Shown here piece by piece: positions 44,801 to 54,790 of a stretch of 64,000 nucleotides of DNA (positions are counted from its first letter, which is position 1; each line of letters begins with the position of its first letter). The stretch spans positions 620,001-684,000 of the forward strand of contig WHUX01000010.1 in assembly GCA_015179025.1 (NCBI GenBank), written 5' to 3'. The notes beneath the pieces are model-generated. The model ran no database searches, was not told the DNA's origin, and was given only the letters and a program-made list of their open reading frames with translations. The position numbers and the translations under genes are program-made. The DNA comes from Terfezia claveryi (Eukaryota > Ascomycota > Pezizomycetes > Pezizales > Pezizaceae).

Positions 44801-47290
44801 TCATCCTTGAGCCCTCTTCGCTTTCAACCCTCTCAGTCTGTTCACTACAGCCATAATCTCTACCCCTCTCACGCTAACCATATCTCCCGTCACCCAGCCC
44901 TGCGTATTGAGTGTATCAATCCCCTGTTTCTCCATGACCTCCTCCAACACAGCCCGCCACTCTCCCATCGTGAGGTTCTTCTTGTTAACTCCGCCAACAG
45001 CTACTCCTCGCTCGACCCCTCTTGCAATGTACCTCAACGCCTCCGCACAAGTCCTTACCTGCCCTACCTCGACGAACTGTTCAATATCACCGATCTCAAT
45101 ATCTGGTGTGATTGGTGTGCTAATTACCCGAGTATCTCGCGCCATTGGGCCTTTCTGAGCGGTATGGAAAGGTGGAAGATGTGGAATTCGGTTGGGAATA
45201 GTACCGTAAGTAGCGTGAGCGGAGACATCGATGGGGTAGGTGGATACTATAATTTGGGCTTTTTGGGTAAGGTCGTAAGGGAGGTAGTCCTCCATTCCGA
45301 TTACCATGTTCGCAATTGAGAGATCTGAGAGAAAATCATTAGTGCTACGCTGGGGCGAGGTAGAATTATGGGGCAGTTTACAGTCCCCACAGCCTCCAAT
45401 AACAATCATGGTAGAAACATCATGGTCTTCATATAGTGCTTGTGCCTAGGTCTGCAATTAGCCCTGGAGAACAGGAGATAATCATAGGCTACTTACTTTA
45501 GCTACTAGAGGGGTAATGGGTTCCGCCTGTATTAGAGCTTGCATCCGTTGGTCACGGATCAAGAGGTTCGTAGCGCAAGAATCCTCATCGAGAAGTAGCG
45601 TCTTTGCACCTATTTCTCCCCATAAATTAACTCTTGTAAAATTTCATCGTAAATATTACTCTATAGGAATGCTTACCTAACTCCAGAGCTTCTTGAATAT
45701 TTGCTGCCATGGACGTGGACCCACTCGCATCCTCAGAAGTAAATTCATTTGTAGTCTTTCCACCTGGAAGCGTGCCGATGAATGGGGTAATGTCTGTAGC
45801 AACTACAGCGCGTCCATCTTCTGCGCGTATTTTCACTGCATCACTCGTGACCACAGTTTCTCGCCCATCACCACGAACGTGGTTATAGATTCCGAGCTCG
45901 ATGGCCTCAAGAAGTGTACCTAAATGAAGTAAGTACATGCTGACAACAGTATACGTAAGTGTACTTGCTCTTTCCATGAAATCCTCCTCCGGAAAGTACT
46001 GTAATACCCTTCGGAATTCCCATTCCGTTGACAGCTCCCCGGTTTGGCGTTTCAATAGTTACCTGGCAGAATATTAAAGGCAAGCCTGAAGGGCATACAT
46101 AAATTTTTGGCACATACCTCCATTGATGGTGGGGTTTTGAAACGTACTACTCCTGGTCCAGTCATTGGGAGAGCCGACACCCCGCTTGCTCTTGGGAGAA
46201 CTGAGCCATTTCCAACAAAAGCTATTAGACCCATGCTCTCCAGATTATCCCTTAGAACCTCTTGATCTTCCACAGATTTGATGTGTGCCATGAGATGTGC
46301 TTCATCGAGGCTTTTCCACAACATAGTCTCCTTGACAAGTTGTGGAAGCTTTACCGTAAGAATCTGAGCTGCCTGATCTCCCAATATGGTACGCCCAGCG
46401 GCCGGTAAACCAACGGTGAAACGCAATTCAAGCATTCTCAGCCCTTTGTCATCTTTTGATATTAGACACGAATTTCTCTCCAGAACCTGTTGCGAAGGGG
46501 CATTGATGGTGAAGTCTCCTCCTTTGGCCCCCGACCATCCTTTTCCACCCGATGCTCTATCCCAGTGTCCCTTCTTGATCAATGCATGTGCATGGCGAGT
46601 AATATAATCACAAAGAGCAATTTTTCTTCACAAAACGTAAGTACAGTTCCATAAACTGGGACCTAATACTGTGACCAACCTAGTTCTTGTGCAGTAGGTT
46701 TCTTCAGGAAACCCAGTTCTGCTCATTGATATAACAGCGCGGAATCGAGAAGGGGGTGCAAATGCATCCGCTTGAATATGTTCCGCAGACAGAATGAAAC
46801 TAGGGTGTTCGGCAACCTCTGGAAACGAATATCTTCCCACTATGACGGGGCACTGCAATTAGATAGATGGAGATGCCTTGCTTGAGAGGATCGTACTTAA
46901 ATCCTTATATGCCCCTGTGTGTATTTAAGTTAGAAGTGTAATATATCACCAAGCAGGCATTCACTTGTAATTACCATATGGCTTATTATTGATATGACTG
47001 AGAATCTGCTCCAGCTGAGAACTTGTGCCCAGCTGGACATCGGATCTCGCTTTCATAATTGGACTGGGTCCTCTATCAGCTTGTGGTTCTGAAAGACCTC
47101 GTCCCCACCCGCCTCTGCCATACTTCGCTTTGAAATATGCGCCTCTGGCTAAATGTCGTTACATCGGAGTAGTTAGCGGTGTCAATTCAACAATAAATAT
47201 GTAACCTTGATCGAGGTATGCAGTAAGCACCCGACTTGCCTGCCATGAATTGGGATGATATGTCTTTCGCTTGATCGCTTGTGTCCTGAG
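44801..47290 (-). CDS. ABC-class P-loop ATPase (soluble, no membrane domain)
   Basis: Member of the predicted ABC-class ATPase family widespread in bacteria and present in fungi; function unknown, no transmembrane segments. Exons resolved on the minus strand: about 47290-47206, 47148-46975, 46914-46897 (18-nt micro-exon), 46839-46680, 46625-46118, 46062-45969, 45919-45677, 45609-45497, 45445-44801. All internal junctions close in frame. Motifs in order: RGAYFKAKYGRGGWGRG; AYKDLMGRYSF; HIQADAFAPPSR; RKIALCDYITRHAHALI; VLERNSCLI; FTVGLPAAGRTILG; a Walker A GGGFHGKSTLLEAIELG split by a GC-AG intron (donor GCAAGT at 45968); ALELGAKTLLLDEDSCATN as the Walker B region; MIVIGGCGD; and a C-terminal GDMVSVRGVEIMAVVNRLRGL. 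The first exon and start codon are not resolved; coding continues at least to about 47290. Confidence 0.87.
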
Positions 47291-47833
47291 CCAAAAAACC
47301 AAGCAAGCCAACTAAGGCTTGAGGCATCAACCGCTTGTGGCTGGCCCAAATGAGGCTCGTTTCGTTTTGTACTCAAACACAAACATAAACAAGTATGTAA
47401 GGTACTAAGTCTGTAACAAATGTACAACCAGCAATTTTACCTAGTACTCCATGCTACGCACCGCACTGCCAAACGAAGTCGCACTCCCAGCACTAACAAT
47501 TCCGTCACGCGTACCCTTTTGCCTCCTGACCCAAGGCTGGACCTTTGTCTCCCCGTCAGAAATCCTCGGGGCCTCATAACTAACCAGCATCACAACGTTC
47601 CATCCAGACGGACGTCGAGTATCTCATAGTAGAATATCAAAATCAACGCAAAACGAAGCGGGTCTGATTGGTGTCTCTCGTAGCCGCCCTCACAACAGCC
47701 CGTCTTGTGCCATAATATTCACACCCACCCCCTCAGAGAAGGTCGTCAAAAAAATTGTTATTTTTACCTCTTGCCAGGCCATGTTCGTGAGCAGCTCGAG
47801 TTTCAGCCGCCTCAAGTAAGAGGCTCAGACCCG
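47291..47833. promoter_or_regulatory. Divergent promoter region between the ABC-class ATPase and SS18-like genes
   Basis: The flanking genes point away from each other, so both promoters should lie here (inference). The frame of the SS18-like gene stays open upstream to about 47705 without a convincing start, so part of this stretch may be 5' UTR or an unrecognised exon. The missing start of the ATPase is also probably here. Confidence 0.4.
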
Positions 47834-49570
47834 ATGAATTCACTATCCAGCAACTCAAACCTCCCAGTGTCCGCATACATGAATGGCTCTCCAATGACTG
47901 CAGGCGGCAACCCAGGCCTTCTTCAGGCGTCGGCTATGGGCAATGGAGTGATGGGAGGAGGTCTAATGGTTGGCCAGATTCTTCCTGATGCCTCACAACA
48001 GCAACAACAGGCAGCAGCACTGTACCATTATCAGCAGCAGATGCATGCGCAACAAATGAGCCCCTACGCAAAGTTGCCCACGCAGATGATGAATACGGGG
48101 AATCCAATGATGGCGGTTGGTCAAGATGGTTCGTTGAAATGTAGCCTCGGTTGACAAGAGGAGCTGTTTTAACTCGGTGTCCTCTAGCTTCACAATCTCA
48201 CTCCTCCCTGACAGCACCGACAATAACTTCTGGCAACCTACCGGTCGCTAATGCTTCTCCAATGTCGAATCCAAATACTGTTGCGACCCAGCAACAACAG
48301 CTCCTCATGAATCGGGCCATCGAAACTCAGAGTCATATTGCAATTGACAAGTCCCGGGTGACGCTGCTCCTTGAGATCAACTCTGAATTGCTACGAGAAA
48401 CGGTGCAGCTTCAGACAAATGGAAAAGTTGACCAGGAAGACAAGTCATCCGACAAGGGATTCTACGGGTAAGAGATAACCCTTTCAACTTCTGCTCGATT
48501 GTCGATCTCTGTCCACTCCACGTGGTGTCGCTTTATGATATGCTGAAAAGACTCCCCCGCTTTGCAGATGCATGAGAAGGCTACAGGCCAATTTGGCATA
48601 TCTTGCCGCTGTTGCAGATGGCTCTCGGAAGCCTGGCGCACCAATCCCCCAGTCACCAGCTATCCTTGTCCCTCCTCCAGACATGCCATCCCTAGCAGTG
48701 CCCTACAAAAAACTGCAGGAACTATTTCCGGGTGCTAAAGCGACGAACCCACCATTACAGTCAGTTGCGCAATCTGGGCAGTCACAGTCTCACTCACGGG
48801 GTTCTTCACAAAATGCTTCTCCGAGAACAGGTAACACACCTAGACCACCTTCTCATGCCACATCACAGTCTCCTCGAAATCATGCCTCTCCAACACCGCC
48901 TGCCCAGCTTCCACAGCAAGTGCAACAGCAGCAGCCACAGCAGCAGCAAATCCCGCAACAAGTTCTCCATCAACAGCAAGCACAGCAACAGCATCAACAG
49001 CATCAACAGCACCAACAGCATCAACAGCAACAACAACATCAGCTGCAAATGCAGCTACAACATCAACAGCAGCAACAGCTTTCTAATAATGTAATGATGG
49101 CGCAAAACCAACAGCTGCAACTTCAAAACCAACAGAATCAGATTGTAATGCAGCAGCATAATCAACAAATGCAAGGACAAGCTCAAATGCATCATCCTAT
49201 GCAGATGACAACGCAAATGTCACAGCCTCATATGATGGCTCCTCACATGCCGGCTGCACAGCTACAACAGCAGCAACTTGCCATGTTCCAGCAGCAGCGG
49301 CAGGCAATGGTAGCCCAAGCCCAAGCTCAAGCTCAAGCCCAGTTCAACCAGATGAACCAAGTCAATCCAGCGCACGCCCAGGCCCTAGCTCAGAGACAGG
49401 CCATGCAGCAGCAGCCCATGGGTATGAGTTTCAACGGCATGCAGATGATGATGCCACAAGGGATGCAACATGGGGTTCCGATAATGTCGGGACAGCAGCA
49501 AATGTACATCAATCCATCCCAGCAAAATCCAGGTGCTATGGACATGTCTGCGTGGGGATACCAAACATGA
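47834..49570 (+). CDS. SS18/SSXT-like Gln-rich transcription coactivator
   Basis: Homologue of the SS18 (SYT)/GIF family; animal members are subunits of SWI/SNF-type remodelling complexes. Three exons close in frame: 47834-48128, 48188-48467, 48568-49570 (525 residues). The family's N-terminal domain spans about residues 145-215 across the last intron: MNRAIETQSHIAIDKSRVTLLLEINSELLRETVQLQ, then YGCMRRLQANLAYLAAVADGSRK. Preceding it is a Met/Gly/Gln-rich segment. After PSLAVPYKKLQELFPGAKA the rest is Ser/Pro-rich, then a long Gln/His-rich tract (about 48910-49330) coded mainly by CAG/CAA/CAT, then a Met/Gln-rich tail ending MSAWGYQT. The start at MNSLSSN is chosen as the first in-frame Met; upstream coding is possible. 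Expected to be nuclear. Confidence 0.88.
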
Positions 49571-50043
49571 TGAATCGACCCTGCCTATCGAGAGGTTCCA
49601 TTGCAAACTAGGTTACTATTAGTTGAACCAATATATCCCGAGGCAAGATTCTTGGGGGCTGCGAATTGTAAGCTGCTCAACATCACACTCAATATATACA
49701 AAACAGGCGTTTTTGGAGAATTTGTTCAAGTTTTGTTCGCATGGAGTGTCTAGTGGAACTTTTTGGACGGAGGATCCGTGAGAAACTCTACTTTGGCATT
49801 TATTTACATGACTATTTACTTTCAATAGCAGTTTGTTTCCAGTCTTTGTCAACTTGCGTCTTCCCTTTTTTCCTCTGATTTTGGCTAAAGAGTGTATATA
49901 CATTCCATCATGTCTTGCGGATGCTTTGCCGCTTGTTCAGATCCCCGGAATTTAGGTAAATAGGTACGTAACTTTCTCATGGTAAAATGATCAGAGTATA
50001 CCCCAGAATGACGTTTAAGAAATTCAATCGAAGGTCCGACAGG
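49571..50043. other. 3' flank of the SS18-like gene
   Basis: No gene features. A minus-strand frame at 49619-49903 has no motif. Confidence 0.5.
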
Positions 50044-50400
50044 TTAGACATGCCGCGCCTTCTTATTAGCTGTCTGATGTTGTGTAATTTGTATGCACGA
50101 TGGGTTTACAACAGCAGCAATGTTACCCTCAGGTTGCCACTCCTCAACTTGCATATCGGCATCGTCATCATTAGTCATCATATATGGAAAAAAGCCCTGG
50201 TGTAATTTGGTTTCGCTTCTCTTTTTCCATTCTGGTGCGCTTACCAGGTACCACCGGCGCTCCGGTGCCACCTCGCGCCTATTGGTTGCCCAGGAGCCGA
50301 GGTGCGAAAAGACCCGCAATATAATGTATAGGAGTGCGAAATCCAAACGGGGTAAAAGAAGCATGATAACGGCCATCCGAGGAAATCCATTACCGGTCAC
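50044..50400 (-). CDS. Small hypothetical protein, 118 codons or fewer
   Basis: A single open frame with an ATG and an N-terminal hydrophobic stretch (MAVIMLLLPRLDFALLYIILRVF), then a charged segment (NRREVAPERRWYLVSAPEWKKRSE), an acidic patch (MMTNDDDADMQVEEWQP) and a basic end (NKKARHV). This could be a single-pass membrane protein. No family was recognised, and the gene could have introns (for example after TKLHQ). It is more protein-like in composition than other frames nearby, but existence is uncertain. Confidence 0.35.
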   Translation of the reverse strand: MTGNGFPRMAVIMLLLPRLDFALLYIILRVFSHLGSWATNRREVAPERRWYLVSAPEWKKRSETKLHQGFFPYMMTNDDDADMQVEEWQPEGNIAAVVNPSCIQITQHQTANKKARHV

Positions 50401-51201
50401 TGCGCCCTCTTCCTTCCTCTGTCGAAATCATAAGCCTCAATTGAGAGCCAGCGTCTTCTCGTGACTCCCATGTCAAAACACACAACAACGGAGGCTTTAT
50501 CAAATCTCCAGTTACCTCCCAAGAGTCAACGTGCTCAAATGCCAAATATTAACCAGACAAAATTATTGTCCGATCGAACAGAGTCCGTCAAGATCTGAAT
50601 ATATCACCTGTGTACGAATATGCACGTGACCATGGCAGCCAGTATATATCTTTAAGGCATGGCACACGTATAGTCTCGTGCCCAGACCCTCGTAAGGGCA
50701 CACGTACAGCGATTCAAGTCCCAAACTTTGATGATTGGAAAGGCCTGTCACACCTGGAATGTTTTTCTATACTTGAAACATGCCAGTTATTATATACATG
50801 AACTTATACGTTTCTTTAGAGATAGTGAATGGGGACTACGGTCGACGTTGTTATTGATCTCATGTATCAGGTCCTGGAAAATTTCAGAGCTTTTTTGGAA
50901 TTGATGTTGGGCTTATCGATGCACCACCGAAGTGTTATTGGTGACCACGGCACAAGACTTTATCTGATTTGGATAATGGTGTATTTCCTAATTTTCCAAT
51001 TTCATTCGCAGTCCAGTTGAACTTGTTTTCTCCGCCGACGCCAAAGTCCGTCCATCTTTCGCTATAGGGCGCAAGGGAGAACGTGCAATAAGGTTGTTAT
51101 AGATTCGAAGCTCCTAATCCAGCAGGTTGTTCAGGGCAGGGATGCTCTAAGAGCAGAAATGGATATCCCTGCAAGCCTACTACCGGTAGTGAGCAAGTGC
51201 A
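50401..51201. other. Gene-free stretch
   Basis: Nothing beyond short open frames was seen. A region at about 50563-50800 contains small frames on both strands with no motif. Confidence 0.5.
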
Positions 51202-51651
51202 CACTCCATCCCCTTAACGCCCCTTATAGGCCAAGTATCCAGCGGGTGAGCCTATAACGACCAGAGGGCCATTTCCTGGTATCTATATTCATGTCAAAAC
51301 AGCCTCTATAGCAGCAGCCTTTAATATGACTAAACGGTATACAGGCAACAACAATGCTCCAAAATGAACTATTTTCAGAATTAACTAATTTACTTTATTT
51401 ATGGTAATGAACTCTCGACCCTCCTCCCTCTGCAACCTTTTTCCCTCTATAGCATTCTCAATCACTACGGATAGACCTTCAATAATTCTGGGACCCTCAA
51501 TACCCCTCTTCAAGGACTACCCCCCCCAATATCTACCCCCACTCTCTACTTCCTCTATAGGCCGAATATTGTACAAATGGGGCTATAACTACTAGGAGAC
51601 GTTTACTTAGCATCTGTCGCCGCTAGTACTAAAGGTGGAATATGCAAAATG

Positions 51652-51703
51652 GCAAAACTATCCTCTCTACGAGAGGCTTGTGCCAACCAGACTAGCAAAA
51701 CTA
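51652..51703 (-). mobile_element. Micro-insertion 8, 34 bp, perfect 9-bp duplication
   Basis: The insert 51661-51694 begins with a small hairpin (CCTCTCTACGAGAGG) and ends TTGTGCCAACCAGACTA. The flanks are GCAAAACTA on both sides. It is the same subtype as 13184-13217. Confidence 0.85.
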
Positions 51704-51986
51704 GAGGTCCCAATTCACGGTACTAACCTCCCAAAATATTACTTCTGAGAGCTCTATTATGCCCTCTTCGATCCACCTCGATCTAAGTTGAAGCTCTCCT
51801 TCAGAGCATGCTCAGTACTACCGCTCTGCTATTGGTAATACTTGCACTGAGTGCATGGTTACTATAAGGGTTTGAAATACCTCGGGAAAGGCCAGCATAT
51901 CACGTTATCAAAGCAACCATAATGTGTTTTCTCGATCGAGACTAATAGTGTGGAATTCTAGTGCAATTAGACTAGATTCGGTGCAA

Positions 51987-52034
51987 GGTTGGACTGTAGT
52001 CTGGTTGGCACAACACCCTCCACAGGTTGGACTG
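51987..52034 (+). mobile_element. Micro-insertion 9, 28 bp, perfect 10-bp duplication
   Basis: The insert 51997-52024 starts TAGTCTGGTTGGCACAACAC and ends CCTCCACA. The flanks are GGTTGGACTG (51987-51996 and 52025-52034). A degenerate relative (CAGTTTGGTTAGCACAAG) follows at about 52049. Confidence 0.85.
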
Positions 52035-52264
52035 GACACTAGGTTTGGATCAGTTTGGTTAGCACAAGCGGCACCGTTGGACATTGAATGATGCTAGGCT
52101 AGATCTTAGATTAGATGCACTAGACTGACGCTAGATTAGATATTGGAAATCTAGGGCAGCTAGGTTAGACCTAGGTTGGTTATAAGCATATAGTTGCTTT
52201 GACAACCCCGGAGGAGGCCTGCAAACCCTTCAGATGGAAGCAATTCATGAAGGCCAAAAGGGGG

Positions 52265-52458
52265 TACCGCATCCACTGGTGAATAACGATCCTTGTCAGT
52301 AGTCTGGTTGTTTAAAGACATAGGTAGCATTAGTGCACTTTCTCAATAAACTGGGAACCGTTATACCGTACCATTGCGCTTGGATATCACCTTTACTGTA
52401 TAAGCTCGACCCTTGTCTTTAAACTGACAAGGATCGTTATTCACCAGTGGATGCGGTA
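52265..52458. repeat. Nested inverted repeat, one arm carrying an 11-bp micro-insertion
   Basis: The left arm 52265-52320 and right arm 52414-52458 are perfect reverse complements (45 bp each), except that the left arm has an extra TAGTCTGGTTG (52300-52310). The right arm therefore shows the unoccupied sequence. The loop is about 93 bp. Confidence 0.9.
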
Positions 52459-53218
52459 TTGGAGGTCTGGTTATATAAGTATTGGAGCTTCTAAAGCTAT
52501 TGGAGACCTCCCTATAGTGATTGAGAATGCTGTAGAGGGGAAGGCTTCAGAGAGGAAAGGTCGAGGGTTTAGACTACTGTAAATAAAGTAAATTAGTTAA
52601 TTCCTACAATGTTCATTTTGGAGCATTGTTATTGCCTGTATACCGTTTAGTTATATTAAGGGCTGCTGCCATAGAGGCTGTTTTGACATGAATATAGATA
52701 CCAGGAAATGGCCTTCTAGTCATCATAGGCTCACCCGCTGGATACTTAGCCTATAAGGGGCGTTGAGGGGATGGAGGTGGGTCTGCGGCTAGGTTTGAAG
52801 TATTATTTCAGTGTTACTGATTGTTTTATAATTTTGTAACTGTAATCAGTATGACAGAGAAGCATAAACTTTGCGATTAAGAGTATAGTGTCAGAAGCAG
52901 AATAGATACTGTGACATAAACTGTACAGCTGCTGAAACAAAATCTTGTTCTTGTTCTCGTCCAATCATCTTTGTACCTAACGCTAATGGCTTGGTACAGT
53001 ATTATTACCCAATTAAAAAAGGTCTTGGCACAGTCTTAGCGCCGTATTCTTCTGACTGAGCTCTCCGCCAGCTAAAGCTAGCTCCTGGGCAAAAACTCGA
53101 AAGAGGGGCCACCTCGCTTCTGCATAGGAAAATAAAGAAAATTACTGAGTGGGTAAAATAGGTACCATACACTAGCCTCGTACTAACCGGTCTGTTGTCT
53201 ACCGTATTGGGGGAGTTG

Positions 53219-53264
53219 CTACGAGGGTTCAGAGGTCGTTGTGCCAACCAGACTACTACGAGGG
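53219..53264 (-). mobile_element. Micro-insertion 10, 28 bp, perfect 9-bp duplication
   Basis: The insert 53228-53255 begins TTCAGAGGTCG and ends TTGTGCCAACCAGACTA. The flanks are CTACGAGGG on both sides. Confidence 0.85.
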
Positions 53265-53268
53265 GCTT

Positions 53269-53313
53269 AACACTACCCTCTACGATGTTGTGCCAACCAG
53301 ACTAGAACACTAC
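53269..53313 (-). mobile_element. Micro-insertion 11, 29 bp, perfect 8-bp duplication
   Basis: The insert 53277-53305 begins CCTCTACGATG and ends TTGTGCCAACCAGACTAG. The flanks are AACACTAC on both sides. It starts 5 bp after the end of micro-insertion 10, in the same orientation. Confidence 0.83.
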
Positions 53314-54004
53314 AAAAATATACGAGGCTAACCATACACTAGGTATGTTCGTCTTGCATTCATTCACCTGCACGCCTGACCACGCCGAGAAGATGATCAA
53401 TGCCATGATCACCTATCACCTTGTCTGGCAATCCTTCTAATATCATCACTGGTTCTAGGGAAGATGTCTGAGAGTCCGAACTCACTTGCCATGAGTATAG
53501 CTCACTCCCATGAATGCTTGCAGTAGGAGATACGAGGTTATGAGGTTTGAGTTAGGATATTCGGAGAGATGGAACTTATATATTCTAATCACTAGATTCT
53601 GGATGCTATGGCTTTTTAGGCCTTTTTCCGATCTATGAAGCCCACGGATTTCAGTGGTATATATGTATGGATCTCTGGCTCTCCATATGTCGGGCTGCAC
53701 TGTCTTAAAGGTTTGCGCTCGTCATCTTAGCCTTCACTGAGTCTTATATACCGGAGACGAATTTCCACTCTGCATATGTCATGAGTCCACATGCATGAGT
53801 GTCCAGGGTCACACATTTTACTCCAAAGTTAATAAGCGGTGTGTCGGGCTTGGTGGTGTTGATGTCACCTTTGCTCTCTCGCTGCTCTAGACCCTGGCGA
53901 AAGTCCTGAGTCAATCCTTTTTCAACGGTACTTGTGTCTCTGATCAACCAATCAATCTATTAAGTTTCCTAACCTAACGCTGTATATGCTAGCAAACATA
54001 CCAG

Positions 54005-54015
54005 CAGTCTGGTTG
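54005..54015 (+). mobile_element. Micro-insertion 12, core only, weak duplication
   Basis: CAGTCTGGTTG differs from the core by one base. Flanking CATACCAG and CATAACCTC share only a few bases, so a target duplication is doubtful. Confidence 0.45.
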
Positions 54016-54128
54016 CATAACCTCTTGGTACTACCAACCATAGCTTAGGCGCAGTAAGCAGTTGGTGTTTGGCCATATAATCACCTGTCTGCTTGAGTGT
54101 GAGCCTCAACCAGCCAGACCTACGAACT

Positions 54129-54176
54129 ATCCTGCGGTCAAAGGAGGGTATTGTGCCAACCAGACTAATCCTGCGG
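54129..54176 (-). mobile_element. Micro-insertion 13, 30 bp, perfect 9-bp duplication
   Basis: The insert 54138-54167 begins TCAAAGGAGGG and ends TTGTGCCAACCAGACTA. The flanks are ATCCTGCGG on both sides. Confidence 0.85.
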
Positions 54177-54574
54177 CCACAGCGTTTGATTCCAAAATAC
54201 AACCTAGTGCTTTATGTCAGGACCACCTTTTTGGAGGTTGTCCCTCCGCTTGGATGGCCTCACCAAGGGTGACTACTGCAATCCGGCAGCTGTTGTTTCT
54301 GGTAGATCTCCCTACGCAATAATGATCAAAGCTGGAAAGCCGTTCGACATTCGTGAAGCGCCTTGCCCCAGGGTTATTAGCTGTCCGCCCGAGTTTTGGA
54401 CGCCAAAGCAGGCTGAACACCGTTGTCAATTCTAGTGGATACTCCCGGTGCTGATACATTGACACCTAATAGTACAATGCATCCTACCGTGATAGCAGAC
54501 GCAATCGTGAAGGACTTCCAGAACAGGAAGAGAATTCACTTTTAACGGTGTATAAATAACTTTACTATTTCATC

Positions 54575-54790
54575 ATACTACGCCTCATATCAACTTAGGG
54601 TTAATTAAGATTGTCCTAGGGTCAATTTACATCGTTGATATGAAGTGGCCATATCTATACCCGGCAGGCGAAGGGGAATATTGCAGCTAGATTAAGGTAT
54701 TGGATGGTCTATGACGGGATGGTACAAGGATTTCTTCAAGTGGTAATTGCCGCCTGGCTTGGGTTTAATTCACGATACTATTAGTTACGA
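54575..54790 (+). repeat. Dispersed repeat, copy A
   Basis: It shares with 56600-56771 a series of blocks in the same order (GGTTAATTAAGA / TAGTTAATCAAGA, TCCTAGG, GGAGTGGCC-like, GGTATTGG, GGTAATTGCCG, ATTCAC). The copies are diverged and contain indels. It is probably an old non-coding repeat. Confidence 0.55.

Larger units (their letters stand above)
51202..52777. mobile_element. Large inverted repeat (foldback element)
   Basis: The left arm (about 51202-51500) and the right arm (about 52480-52777) are reverse complements over nearly 300 bp. In the 150-bp core from CCCTTATAGG to AAAATGAAC, I count nine differences, all transitions. The roughly 1-kb interior holds two micro-insertions with duplications or cores, diverged TAG.CT motifs and a second, nested inverted repeat at 52265-52458. 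No open frame for a transposase is inside. It behaves like a foldback or MITE-like structure; whether it moved as a unit is unknown. Confidence 0.7.
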
